Source: Victivallales bacterium | GTDB taxonomy: Bacteria; Verrucomicrobiota; Lentisphaeria; Oligosphaerales; Oligosphaeraceae | Assembly (NCBI GenBank): GCA_017417585.1 | Contig: JAFPYX010000015.1 | Span: 1 to 64,000, forward strand | DNA: 64,000 nt | Reading direction: 5' to 3' | In this document: positions 61,906 to 64,000 of the stretch, one piece after another | Numbering within the stretch: the first letter of the stretch is position 1 | How the letters are laid out: every line of letters begins with the position of its first letter | The notes under the pieces: generated by a model | Database searches by the model: none | Told to the model about the DNA's origin: nothing | Seen by the model: only the letters and a program-made list of their open reading frames with translations | Program-made: the position numbers and the translations under genes

Positions 61906-63019
61906 CAACTTGGGCGGCACATTCCAGCGCCGGATAAGAGTCCGCCTCGCCAACTGGAGTCTGTTCCAAGGCGGCGCGAACCGACAAAGTGATTTCATCA
62001 AACGCCAGCGTCCCCTCCCGGAAGCGTCGGCAAGCGGCATCGTTGGCGGCGTTGAGCACCGCGCCGGCCAGCCCCCCCATCCGAAGCGCCCGTCGAGCCA
62101 AGTCCAATGCCGGAAAACGCCGGGTGTCTGGGGGAAAAAACTTCAAGTCAAGAGGCTGAGTGAAATCCAGTGTCTGCATCAATGCGGGGAATCGTTCTGG
62201 ATAGGTCAGGCAAAACTGTATGGGCAGACGCATATCGGTCGGCCCCAGCTGTGCGAGCACTGCCCCGTCCACAAATTCCACCATCGAATGAACCAGCGCC
62301 TGTGGATGGATCACCACCTCGATTTGCGATTCCGGGACATCATACAGCCATGCAGCCTCCATCATCTCAAAGGCCTTGTTCATCAGCGTCGCCGAATCCA
62401 GCGTGACCTTGGCACCCATGTTCCAAGTCGGGTGATGACTCGCCTCAGCCAACGTGACAGTATGGAGGTCTTGTTCAGGATGCGCATGGAACGGCCCCCC
62501 GCTGCAGGTCAGGATAATCCGCCGCAACGCCCGTCTGTCATCCCCGCGAAGGCATTGGAAAATCGCGCAATGCTCGCTATCCACAGGCAGAATTCTTCCC
62601 CCTGACTCTTTTGCGGTTTTCATCACCCATTCACCGGCAGCCACCAGGACTTCTTTCGTTGCCAGGCACACGGTTTTGCCCGCTCGCAAAGCCGCCATCA
62701 CCGGTTTCAACGCCCCAATGCCTTGTATGGCGCAAAGAACGACATCGATTCCCGGCCCGGCCAGCACTTCACATAGCGCTTCCTCGTCACTCAGATTCGA
62801 CATCTCCGGTGCTTCTGAGCAATAGTGGTACCGTGCATGGAGTTTGTCAGCAATATCCAGAAGCTCCTTCCCCTGATGCGCACAACTCACACAAACCGTG
62901 TCAATACGGTCCGAATAAGCCTGGGCGACTCTTACGGCATTTCGCCCAATCGACCCAGTCGCCCCGAGAATCGCCACCCGGCGACGCTTTTCTGATTCAG
63001 AAAAAAAATTCAAACGCAA
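61877..63019 (-). CDS. dxr: 1-deoxy-D-xylulose-5-phosphate reductoisomerase
   Basis: A 380-residue enzyme of the MEP isoprenoid pathway, converting DXP to MEP with NADPH. GATGSIG (19-25) binds NADPH, LATKEVLVAAGEWV and PVDSEHCAIFQCL are the metal/substrate motifs, and WNMGAKVTLDSATLMNKAFEMMEA is the conserved flexible-loop region. The length is normal. Its 5' end overlaps a small membrane ORF by 23 bases, and its 3' end overlaps the convergent helicase gene. Confidence 0.95.
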   Translation of the reverse strand: MRLNFFSESEKRRRVAILGATGSIGRNAVRVAQAYSDRIDTVCVSCAHQGKELLDIADKLHARYHYCSEAPEMSNLSDEEALCEVLAGPGIDVVLCAIQGIGALKPVMAALRAGKTVCLATKEVLVAAGEWVMKTAKESGGRILPVDSEHCAIFQCLRGDDRRALRRIILTCSGGPFHAHPEQDLHTVTLAEASHHPTWNMGAKVTLDSATLMNKAFEMMEAAWLYDVPESQIEVVIHPQALVHSMVEFVDGAVLAQLGPTDMRLPIQFCLTYPERFPALMQTLDFTQPLDLKFFPPDTRRFPALDLARRALRMGGLAGAVLNAANDAACRRFREGTLAFDEITLSVRAALEQTPVGEADSYPALECAAQVARDVVDKFR

Positions 63020-63194
63020 CTCCCAAGAAAATCAAAAACAGCAACAGCGCCAACAGCACTTGCGGAAGCCAGTGGTTGGTCTGGGCACGATGGCGAAACC
63101 GACGGCGCAGGCCGCCGGTCTCGAAGATCCATTGCAAACGCCGTCTTCGGTGCTCCAGTTCCCGCTTGCTGATTGACCCCTTGTAGGCATTCAC
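62997..63194 (-). CDS. Small single-helix membrane protein (putative)
   Basis: A 65-residue ORF in the gap between pilT and dxr, on the same strand. It overlaps the dxr start by 23 bases and begins 15 bases after the pilT stop. Its layout is coherent: a basic helical N-terminus (SISKRELEHRRRRLQWIF) and a C-terminal membrane helix (LPQVLLALLLFLIFLGVAFEF). There is no Shine-Dalgarno sequence and no recognised family. The operon-like spacing is the main support. Confidence 0.5.
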   Translation of the reverse strand: MNAYKGSISKRELEHRRRRLQWIFETGGLRRRFRHRAQTNHWLPQVLLALLLFLIFLGVAFEFFF

Positions 63195-63209
63195 TGGTTT
63201 TTGTCCAGG

Positions 63210-64000
63210 CTACTGGATGATTCCGCCGGAGTCAGTCAGGAAGATACCCTTGAAGTTCATGCGGAGTGCCTGCGGATTGTCCGAAAGCTCCAGCGCCTTC
63301 TCCTCAGAGATGTCGCCATTGTTATAATGTTCGAGCAGGCATTGGTTGAAGGTCATCATGCCGGCCTCCTGGTTGGCTTCGATGGCCTGTTCCAGCTTGT
63401 CGATGCGATTGTCGAAGATCAGTTTCTTGACAATCGGCGCGTTGGTCATGATCTCGGTGATCGGCACCACGCCTTTGCCGGAGGCCTTCTTCGCCAAACG
63501 CTGGCAGATGATCGCCTTTACCACATCGGAAAGTGATTTGCGGATGGAGTCGCGCTCTTCAATGGTGAACATGTCCAGAATACGGTTGATGCTCTGGGGT
63601 GCGTCTTTGGTGTGCAGGGTAGTGATCACCATGTGGCCGGTCTCGGCCGCGGCCAATGCCGTCTCGAAGGTAACACGGTTACGCATCTCTCCAACCACGA
63701 TGATATCCGGATCTTGACGCAATGCATGGACAAGTGCCGACTCGAAGGTCTCCGCATCCAGCCCTACCTCGCGTTGTTCGAAAAAGGAATGTTTGTCCTC
63801 GAAAGTATATTCAATGGGGTCTTCAATGGTGATGACGTGGCGGTTGTAGGTGGAATTGATATAATCCAGCATGGCCGCCATGGTCGTTGACTTGCCTGAC
63901 CCGGTGGTTCCGGTGATGAAGATGATTCCGTTGCTGTTGTCGGCAATGCGCTTTAGAACTTCTGGCAGACCAGCTTCCGCGACGGTCGGCGGCTTGCTTT
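63210..64000 (-). CDS. pilT: Twitching-motility ATPase PilT, 5' end outside the window
   Basis: The window contains the last ~263 residues; the N-terminal PAS-like domain is missing because the gene runs off the edge. FITGTTGSGKSTTMAAML is the Walker A, ITIEDPIEYTFEDKHSFFEQREVGLD holds the Asp box, and RQDPDIIVVGEMRN the Walker B. ETGHMVITTLHTKDAPQSINRILDMF is the His box. The retraction-motor type (PilT) is favoured over PilB by ALRQDPD...GHMVITTLHT and the short C-terminal domain. It powers type IV pilus retraction at the inner membrane and may relate to the pseudopilin gene, though that lies 8 kb away. Confidence 0.9.
   Translation of the reverse strand, partial: SKPPTVAEAGLPEVLKRIADNSNGIIFITGTTGSGKSTTMAAMLDYINSTYNRHVITIEDPIEYTFEDKHSFFEQREVGLDAETFESALVHALRQDPDIIVVGEMRNRVTFETALAAAETGHMVITTLHTKDAPQSINRILDMFTIEERDSIRKSLSDVVKAIICQRLAKKASGKGVVPITEIMTNAPIVKKLIFDNRIDKLEQAIEANQEAGMMTFNQCLLEHYNNGDISEEKALELSDNPQALRMNFKGIFLTDSGGIIQ

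Noticed and set aside
1-64000. Search for defence islands, prophage, transposases or integrases
   Set aside because: All recognisable genes are metabolic, envelope or housekeeping. I saw no transposase or recombinase motifs, and no inverted repeats flanking a gene block. The tRNA genes show no attachment-site duplication.

Overview
This GC-rich window looks like a chromosomal segment of an anaerobic, fermentative member of the PVC group, most likely Lentisphaerota or a close Verrucomicrobiota relative. Three things point there: a secreted pseudopilin-like protein with the [12 protein letters not shown] leader and a C-terminal H-x9-DG motif, polysaccharide-related secreted proteins (DUF4838, GH127 and GH78-like), and a V-type rather than F-type ATPase operon of the Chlamydia/spirochaete/Bacteroidetes layout. 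The assignment is inference; no rRNA is present. I see no phage, transposon, integrase, CRISPR array or plasmid functions.

Layout: 1-8.5 kb (+ strand) is housekeeping. It holds the end of lepA, a signal peptidase gene whose 5' end lies in another frame, a GYF/RDD membrane protein, an LptF/LptG-type permease, a ketosynthase/acyl-carrier-protein pair, thyX, an in-frame thiamine pyrophosphokinase-MurC fusion, and a coupled NTF2-like membrane-anchored protein. 8.5-17.6 kb (- strand) is one long co-oriented run: a GyrA/ParC-type topoisomerase subunit, a YkgJ cysteine-cluster protein, a phosphodiesterase, indolepyruvate:ferredoxin oxidoreductase (iorA, iorB), phenylacetate-CoA ligase, a six-hairpin glycosidase and an Rrf2 regulator. 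17.7-24 kb holds a stand-alone AICAR transformylase, a cyclophilin, a GH127-like protein and a P-type Ca2+ ATPase.

24.6-30.7 kb (+) carries the Na+-pumping oxaloacetate decarboxylase genes in order G-A-B, then serA and an HU/IHF gene. 30.8-32.7 kb encodes an asparagine-synthetase-like protein that lacks the N-terminal catalytic cysteine. 32.7-41.8 kb (-) is a V-type ATPase operon (E, DUF2764, A, B, D, I, K) followed by a CvrA/NhaP2-type antiporter. The proteolipid keeps the residues that bind Na+ in the Enterococcus hirae enzyme, so oxaloacetate decarboxylase, V-ATPase and antiporter can be read as one Na+/H+/K+ energy circuit.

41.9-64 kb is mixed: a PurF-like protein, a DUF4838 secreted protein, tRNA-Val and two identical tRNA-Asp genes, a KamA/EpmB radical SAM protein, PBP2, a SpoU methyltransferase, CdsA, a LOG-family protein, a Pro/Ala-rich tail-anchored protein, a DHH phosphoesterase, the pseudopilin with a divergent large secreted protein, a phosphofructokinase, a RecD2-like helicase, Dxr, a small membrane ORF and the 3' part of pilT.

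The most unusual items are the TPK-MurC fusion, the OadB with a signal peptide and about 170 extra periplasmic residues, two Ntn-type amidotransferase proteins lacking Cys2, the displaced lepB 5' end, and the Pro/Ala-rich protein with recurring short basic-hydrophobic motifs.
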